Shown in pieces: positions 1 through 12,567 of a stretch of DNA of 64,000 nucleotides (the first letter of the stretch is position 1; each line of letters begins with the position of its first letter). The notes beneath the pieces are model-generated. The model did not search any database. It was not told the DNA's origin and saw only the letters and a list, made by a program, of their open reading frames with translations. Origin of the DNA: Blastocrithidia nonstop. Lineage: Eukaryota; Euglenozoa; Kinetoplastea; Trypanosomatida; Trypanosomatidae. The position numbers and the translations under genes were made by a program. The DNA is taken from positions 124,001 through 188,000 of the forward strand of contig JAQOTN010000008.1 of NCBI GenBank assembly GCA_028554745.1, given 5' to 3'.

Positions 1-1
1 C

Positions 2-67
2 GATGATCCAATTTCTAAGGCGATGCAAAAAAGCTAGCAATAAACAATGTAATCATCAATAGCGTAA
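2..67 (+). CDS. possible 3' end of an upstream gene (partial)
   Basis: Reading from base 2 gives a short polar, Glu/Ser-rich tail with TAG and TAA read as Glu, then two consecutive TAA codons at 65-70, which resembles the clustered TAA seen at other gene ends in the window. The next bases turn AT-rich without codon structure. There is too little sequence to name a protein. It may equally be untranslated sequence. Confidence 0.3.
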
Positions 68-70
68 TAA

Positions 71-834
71 CACTAGCTCTGTATTTAGTTAAAATTTTTT
101 AGGCACATTAAAATTCGTGTTTAGTTTGTTTTCGTATCACCTTACATTGTGTATGAGGTAATAGCAACTACATTTTCACAAAAACAAGTTAAAATATTCA
201 CTGAAACAAAAGAATGAATTGTTTTTTGCAATATGTAATTTTATGTAATTTAGTACTGTATATCAATCAGAATTTTTAGATCTTGATTTAACACTTTTGC
301 CTAAACTCAACTTTTGTCCTTTCTTTATTTTGCTATAATTTATTTATTCTCACACACTTATTTTATGTGTTGCAACAACAAAAGTCAAGTAGAAGGTAAT
401 TTTTTTATAAATTAAGTAATCAATAGCACAGGCAATTACCTTTACACTAAACAAACAGGCAAATAAGCATACAGTGAAGTAATATTATCGACACCACATA
501 ACAATTAACCTATTTATTTTCTATCTCCTTTTTTCCGCCTTGCAAGTAAGGTGATTTATCTTTGTTTTAGAAAACTAATTGAACGCAGCTATTTTTTTTC
601 ATCTTCTTATTTAATTTTGCTTAAAAAACAAATATTGATTTTTTTCTTTATTAACGCTGTCTTAAGCGTTACTTTCTTTCATCACAGATTCAATATATAT
701 TGTTTTACACATTCATTTCAGTACAAATCTTACGGTCAATAATATCAAAATTTACTACTTCCTTTGTTTTGATAGTGTGTCATATTTAATAATTTTTCAT
801 TTAATCATATCATTAACTACTTACAAACACATAA

Positions 835-870
<36 letters not shown>

Positions 871-1139
871 TTCTTTTATCTTTTTTTTTCGTCAATTTAA
901 CGTATTAGAGTAAAAAGAAATTAATTAATTTTGGCGAAACTTTTTTTTGTGTGCGTTTGTGTATAAGTATATTTTGTGCGCGAACAAGACTTTCTCTTTA
1001 ATTAATTAGTCATATTGTGACATCTATCATATAAAGATAGCAATCACTTTCTTATTTTGTACTTTTTTTTTTCCGCATATTTTTTATCGATATTTCCAAA
1101 TATTTGTCAATCAAAATTATTGAGTGCATAAAAAAGTAA
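71..1139. other. AT-rich spacer with CA/TA microsatellite
   Basis: Very AT-rich, T-tract-rich spacer. It holds an (AC)n run followed by (AT)n at about 834-870 and several T8-T10 tracts, the last at about 1062-1073 just upstream of the next gene, which would serve as the polypyrimidine tract for trans-splicing (inference from the family). No convincing gene is visible. Confidence 0.7.
834..870. repeat. (AC)n-(AT)n microsatellite
   Basis: Compound dinucleotide repeat: about nine AC units running directly into about nine AT units, in an intergenic spacer. Confidence 0.9.
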
Positions 1140-2073
1140 ATGAACGTTTTCGCAAGTCCGTGGTATCCGTCAATGTCCACAGCACTTACTGTACCATAAG
1201 ATAAACATAATAATATTGATAATACCAATAACAATAAACACAAAGAAAGTAATTTCGCAAGTACTGATACATTACATTACACTTCAAATAATATTGAAAC
1301 AATCAAACAAGACAACACCCTTGCACAATAAGAGTATAAAACCGTAAATATAGTAAAGTAACTTATCTTGTCAAAAGTACAAACAGATAGCTCTTTTTGT
1401 GATTTGCAGAATCCTCAAGTAATGTGTGATGGTTAAGTTGTTTAAAACACTAAAAACAATCACATTATGTAAAACAATTGTTACAGTTCAAATTAAAATG
1501 TACTATGCAACTCACAACTCAAGTAACCATGTACATATGTTGATTACAAAGCATCAGCAGTTGGGAATGGTATTGATGCACTGTATTACAACAATGTGAA
1601 TGCATGTCAACATACTCGTCAACGTGCCACGATGCGCAATATATAAGAAAAAGTTGTCATTGATACGAGTAACAATGACAATGACAATGACAATGACAAT
1701 GACAATGCGTTCCAATCGTGTATGAAAAATTGTGTTTCATTACACGGTGCGAAAAATGTCAATGCTGTTGAAAGCAAATTCGCACAAGGTAGCATTACTT
1801 ATCGAGTAAATAATGACTTGAACACAATACTGCCGTAGGTGAACGCAATAAAAAATAAAACAATTGCTTACCCCAATCTGTAAAAGATAAAAGAATATGA
1901 AGAAGCCGAGTTAATGCATTTTGATTCATTGTCTGAATCAAGCGAAGGTGATTGTACGTTGTTGCCTACTTGCGCATATACAAGTCCACAATTACGCAAT
2001 ATGTGTATGGCACAGCAAAGTATTGAAAGTGAAGATAACACAATCTGCACATAACAAATGCAGATGAACTAAT

Positions 2074-2110
<37 letters not shown>

Positions 2111-5100
2111 TCAGTGGCGTAAACCGAATGTACCACCTAACGACTAAATTTAACAGCGCACATACCATTCTGAAAATGGAAGGCCATGCTAAGATGATAA
2201 ATAGCATTCGTATGTTGATAAAAAATAACCGCAGTAAAGGCTGAAAAAGTCAAATAATAAACATGACTGCCAAATCATATAGCTTACTTGCTCTGATATT
2301 AACATGTATAACACAAATTAATTATAAAAAACCGTCAACTCTACGAAATCGGCTGAGATTAGTAAAATGCATAAAAGTTGCACGAGTGAAATCACAGTAA
2401 CACTATCGTGTAGCAATGGTCAAGCAAGTAATGAAACTTCCAAGTCACACTAGGGTACATCGACTTCACAAGACACAGACAGCTTTGTCTTGTCCACACC
2501 AAGCTGTTACACTCACAACCCATACAGCTGAATGAGCAGTGAGACAGTTCATTCACAGGCTAATTAATTTTCACAAATGTGATATACCACATAAAATTAC
2601 GATACTACTACCACAGCTACTGCTACTAGTCAAGCTAACACCAATAATAATAATAGTGGCAATGATACTGATGCTAGTAGAAATGATGATAACGATAAAT
2701 GTGTAAATCCAGGTGGCAAAACGGTTATCACGGTGATGGAAAACTGTACAAGTGACAAAAATGTCAAAAATACTGTAGTTGATGCACCTATTCAAAACAA
2801 CTCACAAATATACAATTTCACTCGAAAATTTGAGGAGAATAAGTCTTCTTCTTCACCAACATCTTTGTAAGTTATGCTTAACTTGGCAAGACGATGCACT
2901 GAAAACACTACAGTCGCACCCATCAGTACATTTAGAACTAATACTACTACCACCAATAATACTGTAACTTCTGCTTCTTCATCTGTTGTTGGTATGACAC
3001 TACAGTAAGTTGAAGCGCAATTACTGCAACACACACACGCTCACAGTTCACCGATACTTCATTACACTTGCCCACTCACGGACGCACCATAGTTAGCAGG
3101 TGAGTGAAGTGTACAGGAGGGTAATGACATTAAACCAATTCACTTTTTTTCGTTTGTACCATAATCGTCGAGATCTAAAGTGCAAATCTTGCCAAATTAT
3201 AATAACATCAATAATATTAATGATAATCTTAATATTAGTAACAAGAAAGATAGCCACAATGCACATTCGTTACATTATCCATATCAAGTGTCAAGTATGC
3301 AAAAAAATTTATTATTACCATCATCATCATCATCATCATCTTCTCCTTTACTGTTTTAACAGCAATAGATATGTTCTAATCCGCTTCACTCTCAATAATC
3401 ATTATCAGCATCATAAAAATGTTAATCTTCATCAAAGTAATTCTCACCACCTTCCTCTTGTTCTTGTTACATTAGTACTTCTTCTTCTTCTCTGCGTACC
3501 AATGATAATAATAAGTATGATAATAATTCTCAAAGATAACTAACGAGGATAAGAAATAGGAATGACAAGTTTGTACATTTCAAACACGCTGAAGATGTTT
3601 GTAATAGCTGTAATAACCATTGACTACTATCAAGCTCGCAAATCAATGATACTGCTTCTAACTTCTTCCATTCATCTTCGTTAAGCTCATTTGCAATGCA
3701 TAATCAAAATAACGTTAACAGTAATCATAACACAAATCATGCACACACTCATCATGCCAATAAATAGTCAGTTTGTGTTAATAGTAGCAGTAGTAGTAAT
3801 AGTAGGAGTTGAACGACAGTCCCACTACCTCGCTCAAGGCAAACTGTGTAATACAATTTACCATCCTCCTTAAATGAAAAAGGAACTGTGTATCATGATG
3901 TTGACAATTACAATAATGGAAAAAATGATACATCTGAAAATTTGGATAGTAATCAAAAGTTAAATTACACAGATAATTTTACATCTACAACACAAGATGC
4001 AACAAGCAAACAATCAGTGTCAGCCGCTGTCAAAGTAAACGACGTAGATTATCATGATCAGTACGCCGATGACACATATACATCCTTGGCACTGAGTGAT
4101 TCGGTGTCAAGCCAGTCGTTTAGAGCAACAGCTACACCACACCATAACAAACAGCCAGCAACAGTAGTTATTAACAAAGCTACCAAGCAATAATAACAAT
4201 AAAATGTGTGTATAGATAACAATAAGTATGCTAACCGCAATAAATTCAGCATAACAAGGAATGCTCAAGTAAATAAAGCATAATACGTTTTGAACAAGCG
4301 TGAAACGTATCATGATGGTAATAAAAATAATAGATATGGTGTGAAAAACAACAGTAATGCAACGGCAGCAACATCAATCATAGACAATAACAATAATAAT
4401 AATTATATCAATAAGAACAATGATAATAAGGGCTAACACACTGCAAACACTGCCTTAGTAAATGGAACGCATCAGATTGCTCAAGTGTAAACTAATCATT
4501 CCACAAAACATCGTAGCACACACCGTAAAACAAGTGATGGCTGGGTGATTGTGTAACATCACAACATGTACCCAAATAAGCGACGCATCGATGCACGTCA
4601 TTATGAAATAAAGTAATCATCAAAGGCAAATAAAGTGGATGTTATCACCTATGTGACAAAATATAATCTGGTTACAGCACCAACAAGCAATAAAACTAAA
4701 GCTCAACGCAAGAATGACAAGAATACAACGTCTACTACATTATTCATTAACAAAAAAACTAATGCTGCTACTACTACTAGTACTACTACTACTACTACTG
4801 CTAATCATGGCAAGAGCAATAATAATAAAGAAAAAATTGTAAGTAACAAATATCCTTAGCGATAATTTTAAAACTAAAAATAATAACGATAATAATGATA
4901 ACAGCAGGAGCAGTAGCAATAGTAGTAGTATCACGATTAGCAACTACAACAATAATAACACTTATCTACATAAATTAATTCGGAAATAAAAAAAGAAGAA
5001 GATGATGCAGCTAATACAGACGACACGAATAACATGTTATAAGCAATCGTAGCTGCAAAAAAAAAAAAAGATGCAACTCAATGCATTGAAATTATCATAA

Positions 5101-6872
5101 GTGCAAGTAATGCAAATGACAATGATACTGGGAAATTGGACTGCCTTGATAACACTATTACTAAAGTTAGTAGAAAAAATGTACAGCAAAAGAAGTCAAA
5201 CAAAAAAGCAAACGTCACTAATAATGCAACTTATCACAATACTAATTCTTTGAGTGATGATGTATTATTTGAAGTGAAGATAAATAACGAAAACAAAGAG
5301 CGTAAGATGAAAAATAAACATGGTAATGGTGATAGCAGTAATAACAAGAAAAAGGTGAATGGTACTGCAAATAAAAGTAGTGTAAATGCATCAGATAAGA
5401 AAAAGAAATAGAAAGTTTACTCATTAGACAAAACAGAGCAGCAATAACAACAACAACAACAACAACAATAGCATCAGTAACAAAAGCGATAAAAGGGGCA
5501 GAGGCAATATACTTTGCAATTTGCACAAGTAAACTCACATCATACAAAACCTATTTTCTGTGTAATGGGTATTCCTATTTAGCATTACACCTCTATTGAA
5601 GATGTCATTTAGCATGACTTGCAGCAATACTCGCAATAGAACCAATCACCTGTACATGTTAATGGTGTTACCACTTTGAATAATGCTAATAGTATTAATG
5701 GTAGCAACAATGTCAAGATGAAAAAAATGAATAACAAAAACGTAATAAACATACATAGCATTCCTGCACAAGTTCGCTCTATTGCTTCATATGTACATCG
5801 ATGTCATGCACTGGAGGACAGTGCCAACGCCAAGGGTTTATTTGTACAACGAGCACTAAATCTGCTATCGTAGTTCATTCTTAAACATTTTCCTCGGCTA
5901 GTTTGTGTGGTGTTATTGGAGGGCAGTGATTGTTTTGCAGATATGGAGCGAATGCTTCAGTGTTGCCAGCAGGCCATGTAATTATCCTAGCAGCATCACT
6001 TACCTATTATGCAAATGTTAGCCAAGCTATCCATAACACGTACGTTGGCACGTATTATTGACATCACCAACGCTAAAGAGCACCTCATGGATGCCATGAA
6101 GCTGGCTATGAAATGGCATGAAATGCACACCTTAGCCTGAATTGCAATGCAAATGGGTGTTACTCGGTAATTGTCTGGTCATTTTGGTTCATCCCTAAAA
6201 TGGTATTCGTTATCGTAGCAGTTGGCCATGTGCACGTTGCAACCTCGACTGTTGTGTGATGTACACCTGTGCAAGGCGATTGCCTGTTATGCGGTGGGTG
6301 AAAAATAATTAGCCGATGAGGCATATCACAATGCAACGGTGCTACTCTCTACTTTCCCGCCTCTCTGGCGAATTCGTCCATTGCAAAGTTATGCACAGGT
6401 GAAATTGCAATCGGGTGATTTGCACGCTGCCCTGGCATTGCACAAGTAAGAGTTACAATTAGCCATGGAGCAGAATGACTTGACTCAAATCTCACGATGT
6501 ATGAGTAGTATTGCCCTGGCACTGAAATACCTCGGTTGCTATGATGAGGCGATATTAATGTACACCCGTGAACTGGCCACGTGTAACGCGTATAATGTAA
6601 ACACCACCACCACCAATATGAATAACAGCAATAATAATAATAACAATGTGGATGAGCGACAGGCGGTGTAGTCGTTGCTCGGTGCCTCATTGTGTTACAT
6701 GCTTAAAGGACATGGTTATTACAAGGCGATGTAGTTTGCCAATCGGGCCCTGAAAGAGGCTCAGCGGTGTAATGAGTATTGTACATTGGCTAAGGCGTTG
6801 GTACAGCTAGCCGATGTTGTCTCCTACTGCTGCTACAACACACATGAATTGTTATTGTTGTAATCCTCATAC

Positions 6873-6909
<37 letters not shown>

Positions 6910-9437
6910 TGTCGTAAAAGAAAGAGTAGGCCTCAAATGCTCTGTAGTTTTTGTTTGCCGCCATGACGGCGATGGCACGTGTAGATCATGTAGAGAAGCA
7001 GCAATACCTCATCAAGGCAACTCTGTGTGAGTTGTAATGACGATGTTGTGGTACATTTGTGCGTTTGATCATTCAACACTACAGCAATAATAATTAACAG
7101 CGATAATAACAATAAGGTATATAGTATACAAAACCAAAAATGTAAAAGCAAACATGTAATGTGCACATTTCTCCATGAAATGCACTCTTGTACTGTGATG
7201 TTTGTAATATTCCCAATACCGCCGATATACGCGGATTGCTACGGCGACAGCGTAAACGACGAGTACGACGTTCCATAACACGCAATGCAATAATTATTAG
7301 TGATAGTAAGAAGATAACAATTACTACAAGCACTACTACTAATACGACAAAGGTAACTTCTTCACATAATACCATGACAGCTAATCATTCCTTGCAGATT
7401 GATCATGATGCCATTAGCAATTACTTTGGTCTTGATCTTGTCAATCGTGAAAACATTATCGCGTTACTTAAATAACCACTTATGGCAAAACGCAAACTCG
7501 TTTGCTACTCGTTACCGTGAACGGAAGAATCGTTGTGTGTGGCATTTGTCATTTAGCTATGTGTTAAACCTACTTAGTAACACTACCATCATAATGATAA
7601 TAATAGTGTTACAAATACCCCCTTGACAGAGAAGAGTTTGCTTGATAAAACATAAAAAAAACAAGAAACCGACATGAATACCTAGTAGAGTTACAAAGAG
7701 TATGATTTACGTATTACACCTTTTACGTTAACCTTATCTAGTGAATTGGTATACTTGTTAGTGAACCATAATGCATTGAATGATGTATTTGACTTGAATG
7801 ATGTTAATAGTGACACTAGTAGTGCTGTCCATAACAACACAAAAGATGAAAATTGCAAACAGGATGCTACCACAATGACTACTCCTACTAATACTACTTG
7901 TGTTGATGTGAGTTCAGAAATGAATTACGGCGATACCCCGCTATGACCTCAGCATTATAGTAAAATGGCCTTTGAGTATGAACACAATAACTCAGAGACT
8001 TGCCAACAAAGCGTCAAGGCCATTCAAACCAATCCACTGTATTGTCTACAGGTGCTGTACAAGGCGTTACTTCAACCACTGCAATCAATCCTACAATGCA
8101 GTAGCGATGGTAACGAGGTAAATGGAGTAACGTTTATTGGGGATGGCATTTTTACACGAATCCCGTTTCATGCATTGTATGATGGTGCACACTTTCTCGT
8201 GGAAAGATACAACATCACGACCTGTAGCTCTCTTGCGCTGTTAGAGACACTATACCTTACCTCACAAACGTAATTATCATGCTGCAACTCGTCTCACGCA
8301 TCACAATGTACCACTTCAATAAACACTACAATGACACCTCACAATGAAAGTGATAATAATATTATTAACAATAAATTGATAAATACATAATAGACATCGT
8401 CTCATATACACGGTATAGTGACATTGATTGACACATCCAGTGTACATAAGAATAACAACACAATAACAGTACAACACGAAACACAAAATAAAGAAAATGA
8501 TGTATTAGACTCAACCATACAGCCTAACCAGAATGATAACAATACGGTGGAAGTCACAGACTGAATTGTGTATCATGTTACATTGTGTGAAGGTGCTGCA
8601 AGTAATAACGAGGATAAAGTAAAAAACAATATTAGTGTTGGTGCTGCTGATATTGCATGTGCAACCACACAAAATGAAACTGTTAAAACAACAACAGCTG
8701 GTGTTATCAACACATAAGGCAACAACAAAACTAATAATAATGGCAGTGCATAGTCCAATCAAGATGTGAATCGGTAGGTGACATTAACCACATTAGTGGA
8801 ATAAGTGAAGTAGTAGTTAATGAAGCTTAATGCCACATATCGTGATAAGCACATGAGTAATCAATTATACAGTACGGTGCATGATATTCAAAGCTCCAAT
8901 TTACAATGTGCACACATTTTGGATTTGCACCTACCTGTCATTCCATAAACCCGTGAGGACTACTGTGGCTATTTTACTTCCATGTCACGATAACCTGTAA
9001 TCATTGCCCATGCCGCCGACATCGCCACTACGTGAAACTTAACCGCGTATGATTTAGTTATTTGTAGTGCCTGTGGCACCTACGCCGGATTGTCGTTTCA
9101 TGAAACGGGTATTCCTGTTTACCGTGCACTAATGTACGCCGGTGCTACTCGGTTGCTTCTGCCAATAGGAACACGACTGACATAAACGTCAAATGTAGTG
9201 CAAAAAGCGGCAATACAAGCTACAGTTAATTTATATGATAGTAGTAGCATCACGGATAAGGAAAAGATTGATAGCAAGTGAAATTGCACTACGAGTTGCA
9301 GACAGCCAAATGTTGCGTGCAATTTACAAACAAGACAATCTATTGCACAAGCAATACGTGAAGTGCAATGTGAAATGATTAAGAATGGTGCATCTTTGCG
9401 AGAATGGGCAACCTACACACTATGTGGTTTGCCTTAA
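1140..9437 (+). CDS. giant Asn/Ser-rich TPR-CHAT domain protein
   Basis: One frame stays coding for about 2,765 residues when TAA/TAG are read as Glu and TGA as Trp. Residues 1 to about 1,500 are low-complexity Asn/Ser/Thr/Asp-rich with homopolymers (Asn-Asp repeat near 1675, poly-Ser near 3324, poly-Glu near 2076). About residues 1,510-1,960 contain TPR-like helical pairs (for example ALKYLGCYDEAILMYTREL). The C-terminal 490 residues match a CHAT caspase-like domain: FIGDGIFTRIPFHALYDG and LVERY, then LVICSACGTYAG with the expected catalytic Cys at about residue 2,645, and the closing AQAIREVQ...WATYTLCGLP block typical of CHAT ends. TPR-CHAT is the separase-like architecture of many bacterial and eukaryotic proteins. 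ATG 1140 is the first Met after a T-rich tract; ATG 1422 is an alternative. The start and the N-terminal half are less certain than the CHAT end. Confidence 0.75.
2076..2108 (+). repeat. (TAA)11 tract read as poly-Glu
   Basis: Eleven consecutive TAA triplets lie in the frame used before and after them in the TPR-CHAT gene, so they would encode eleven Glu. In the other frames the tract would be poly-Asn or poly-Ile, but the flanking codon pattern supports the TAA frame. Confidence 0.6.
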
Positions 9438-11261
9438 GCAACAACAATAATAATGAGTGTGATCACAAATAAAAACAACAACAAAAAAATAATTAGTATA
9501 TATTATTGCTATATTACTTTTAATGTTTATGCAACGTTAATTTTATTTTTTTATACACTGTTTTGTTCATGTGATGAAAACTACAATTTACTTATAACAC
9601 TCTTACATTTACTTATAGTGCTACTTAAAAACTTAAATATTACTTACTACCTAATTAATTAGATTATAGATACGAGCCGACAATATTTTTCAGGCTTACT
9701 GTATATTATTGTACATACAAACTATAATTACTATTACTACGTAATTACTATTACTACACATTAAAATAATATCACATTTCTACTATCTTTATAGTAGTAC
9801 ATCGTAAAATTATTTTTCTTATTAAAAGAACTATTACTTCTTTGATCGCAGTGAAATGTGTTCTTCTGTACCTTTCCATTCTCCTTACGTAACAAATTCG
9901 TTTGTTCCTGTAAAAAAGTAAGATCAAGAAAAAAGTTAATATAACAAATAGCTTGGTCGATCAATCATAATCCTGTATCTACTTTTTCAGACGAATTTAA
10001 TTGGTTTTATCTTTTTTTTTTTAAACATCTACTTACGATGATTATTCAAGCATTTGGGTGAACCGTTTGCCTAGGCAATTTTTATTTACAAACATAACAT
10101 AATCGCCTCAAACAGAAATATTTAAAAAAAAATGATTGAATTATCTATCTTTGTTTTAACATCTTTTTATAATTTTCACAGAGTTAGTTACACTAGCTAC
10201 AATTATTTATTTTTTTTTGTTTACTTTGTGGTGTGTATGCTCACAGATAGTGAAAAATTTCTCATACGTTATTTTTTCTTCTTACTAAACATTGTATCTT
10301 CTGAAGCAATAAACAATGAACTTTTTTATTTTGTGAAAACAACACTATCACGTTCAGCTAAAGACAAAATTACAAATTTTTTTATTGCATTGTAAAAATG
10401 TAACATCCTGCAGTTTGTTCCAACTGTTTGTATCGCGAACGTCATTACATTAATGTTTTGTGGTCATAGCAAGTAATTATTAACCTATTTTATTACATGA
10501 ACATGAACTTGACAGTTATATTTGCTTTTTTTTTTCATCTGTTTTCTGTCAAATAATGCTATTGACGCTGTACTATTATTACTTTTACATTATTTTTTTA
10601 TTACATCTTTTTTTTCATGACGCTGTATTTATATTCGCTTTTTTTCTTTATAATTGCATATTAGCACAAAGCATAAATCAATATTACTTCTATTTTTTTT
10701 TTTTTTTTTTACCTAACACAATCTCACTGTGTGTGTCTGTTTAATTATTTGAACGATTATTATAAATATGTCATAAGCTAACAACTAAGTATGTTCCTAT
10801 TAAGTTATAAATATTAACAAATTAGTATAACATTTGCAAACATCATGTTATAATGCAAAAGTTATAAGTCAAATGTTTACATAAAATAAATTCTATTGTT
10901 ATAAGTATAATTATTATAAATGCAATAGTCATTGTAGTACCTAAAAAACAATAGTTAATATATAGTGTAATAATTTAGTGTTGGAAAGTCAACTTTGCAT
11001 TTTATTATCATGTTCATTTTACAACTATGCAATAATATTGTTTTAATCTTTAAGAAAGGAGGTGAACAATGTTTGAAAATATAAATTAAACTTTACTAAT
11101 CATTTTTTTCTGTATCAACATTTTACTCTTTTCTTTGAGTCTTTTTTTTTATCCCGATAAATCTACACAATAGTGTTTGTTTTGTTAAATAACAAAAAAT
11201 ATTTTATTTATTCACTTAAATTATAGTAAATACTCGCTTTCAATTTTATTTTTTTGTCATA
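9438..11261. other. 1.8-kb AT-rich spacer
   Basis: T- and A-tract-rich spacer. It contains a perfect 12-bp palindrome TTGCCTAGGCAA at 10067-10078 and T tracts near 10690-10710 and 11140. A stop-free stretch at 10132-10395 would give an 87-aa Phe/Tyr/Leu-rich peptide, but its composition is what T-rich spacer gives by chance. No supported gene. Confidence 0.65.
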
Positions 11262-12535
11262 ATGTCACGCGCACGTGCAATTGAGACACGCCTGTAGAAG
11301 CAACTACCTATTCTCAACGAATTTTTCACCAGCGGCTTTCTGACACGAGACTAAATTCGGTAACTGACACGACAACGAACACACTGGTAGTACCGTCTAG
11401 TGGCCAAGCCACTTTTATTGTTAGATGTTCAACATGCCATCTTATACGAGTTGTCGATTGAGTAAAAATTACAGAAATACTGCATTCGATCCAAGTTGAC
11501 GCTAAAGCATCGATGAAGTGTACTGTAACGTATTTAAGGTATTTACCGCATTGGACTTAAAAACTTACACAATGCCGCTGAAAGTGAGCTGTTACGAAAT
11601 GAATATGTGCAATTTCTCAAGCGCTTTAGCCGTCATGCCAGCTTGAGTAAGATGTACGCACAAATGATGATTAAATTTCCTACACGAGAGGATATTTGAA
11701 CAGAAGCTGCTCTGTATGAAGGAATGGAGAACAATAACATGGACAATGCACGTGTGATTATACAACGGGCAATCGCCAACATGGGGCAACATAGTCATGT
11801 GTGGTGTGGTGCGTTGTAGCTTTAGTTACACTTTGCATCTCGTCTACTGAATGGTGTTATAGATTAATTTGAGCAATAAATGCTGAAGAAGCAAGAGAGT
11901 AACACGCAGACCAAAAATAATGGTGATGCCAACGAGACATAAATGATGAGTATAAATGCACAAGTAGAGCGTGAAGCGAAGTAATTACCTAGTAAGTTGC
12001 GAAATGAAAATTAGGCCATGGCACATATTATGCTTGACTTGGCTCTTGCGAAAGATGTGATTGACTAGGCCATGGTAAGCAAGGCTAGCCGTTCACCGCA
12101 ACTTGTCAGAGAAATGATTAACGTCATGGGCAAGTTTAAATTTACTCGTTCATTGTTTTAGTACGTACTTCATGTTGCTCTTCGTGATGGCATAAAGCAA
12201 GCACAGAGTAGTCTCACTAGTACAATATCACAAAGGACACGATAATAATGGAAAGCGTTTTTGCCAACACTGATATGCAACTTGTATTTAGTCAAGGACG
12301 ACATTTAGACTAATTATTTTACTCATATTCTTGTTAACCCTTAAACGTATTTGCACAAATTAGGTGACAACAAACCTGCAAGTATTAGCTCAAAAGTTTT
12401 GTAGAAAAAACACAAAGCGAGGGCGAAGAAAGATGCATTGATTAATTGTATTGTGCACTTGTATGAGTTTATGTATCAGTGTAGTGTTTGTGTCAAATAA
12501 AGTTAAACTGAATCGTGTATTACGCCATCATCATT

Positions 12536-12567
<32 letters not shown>

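Noticed and set aside
10132-10395. 87-codon stop-free stretch on the + strand
   Set aside because: Phe/Tyr/Leu/Ile-rich as expected of T-rich spacer; no homologue recognised and no flanking structure beyond the general T-richness.
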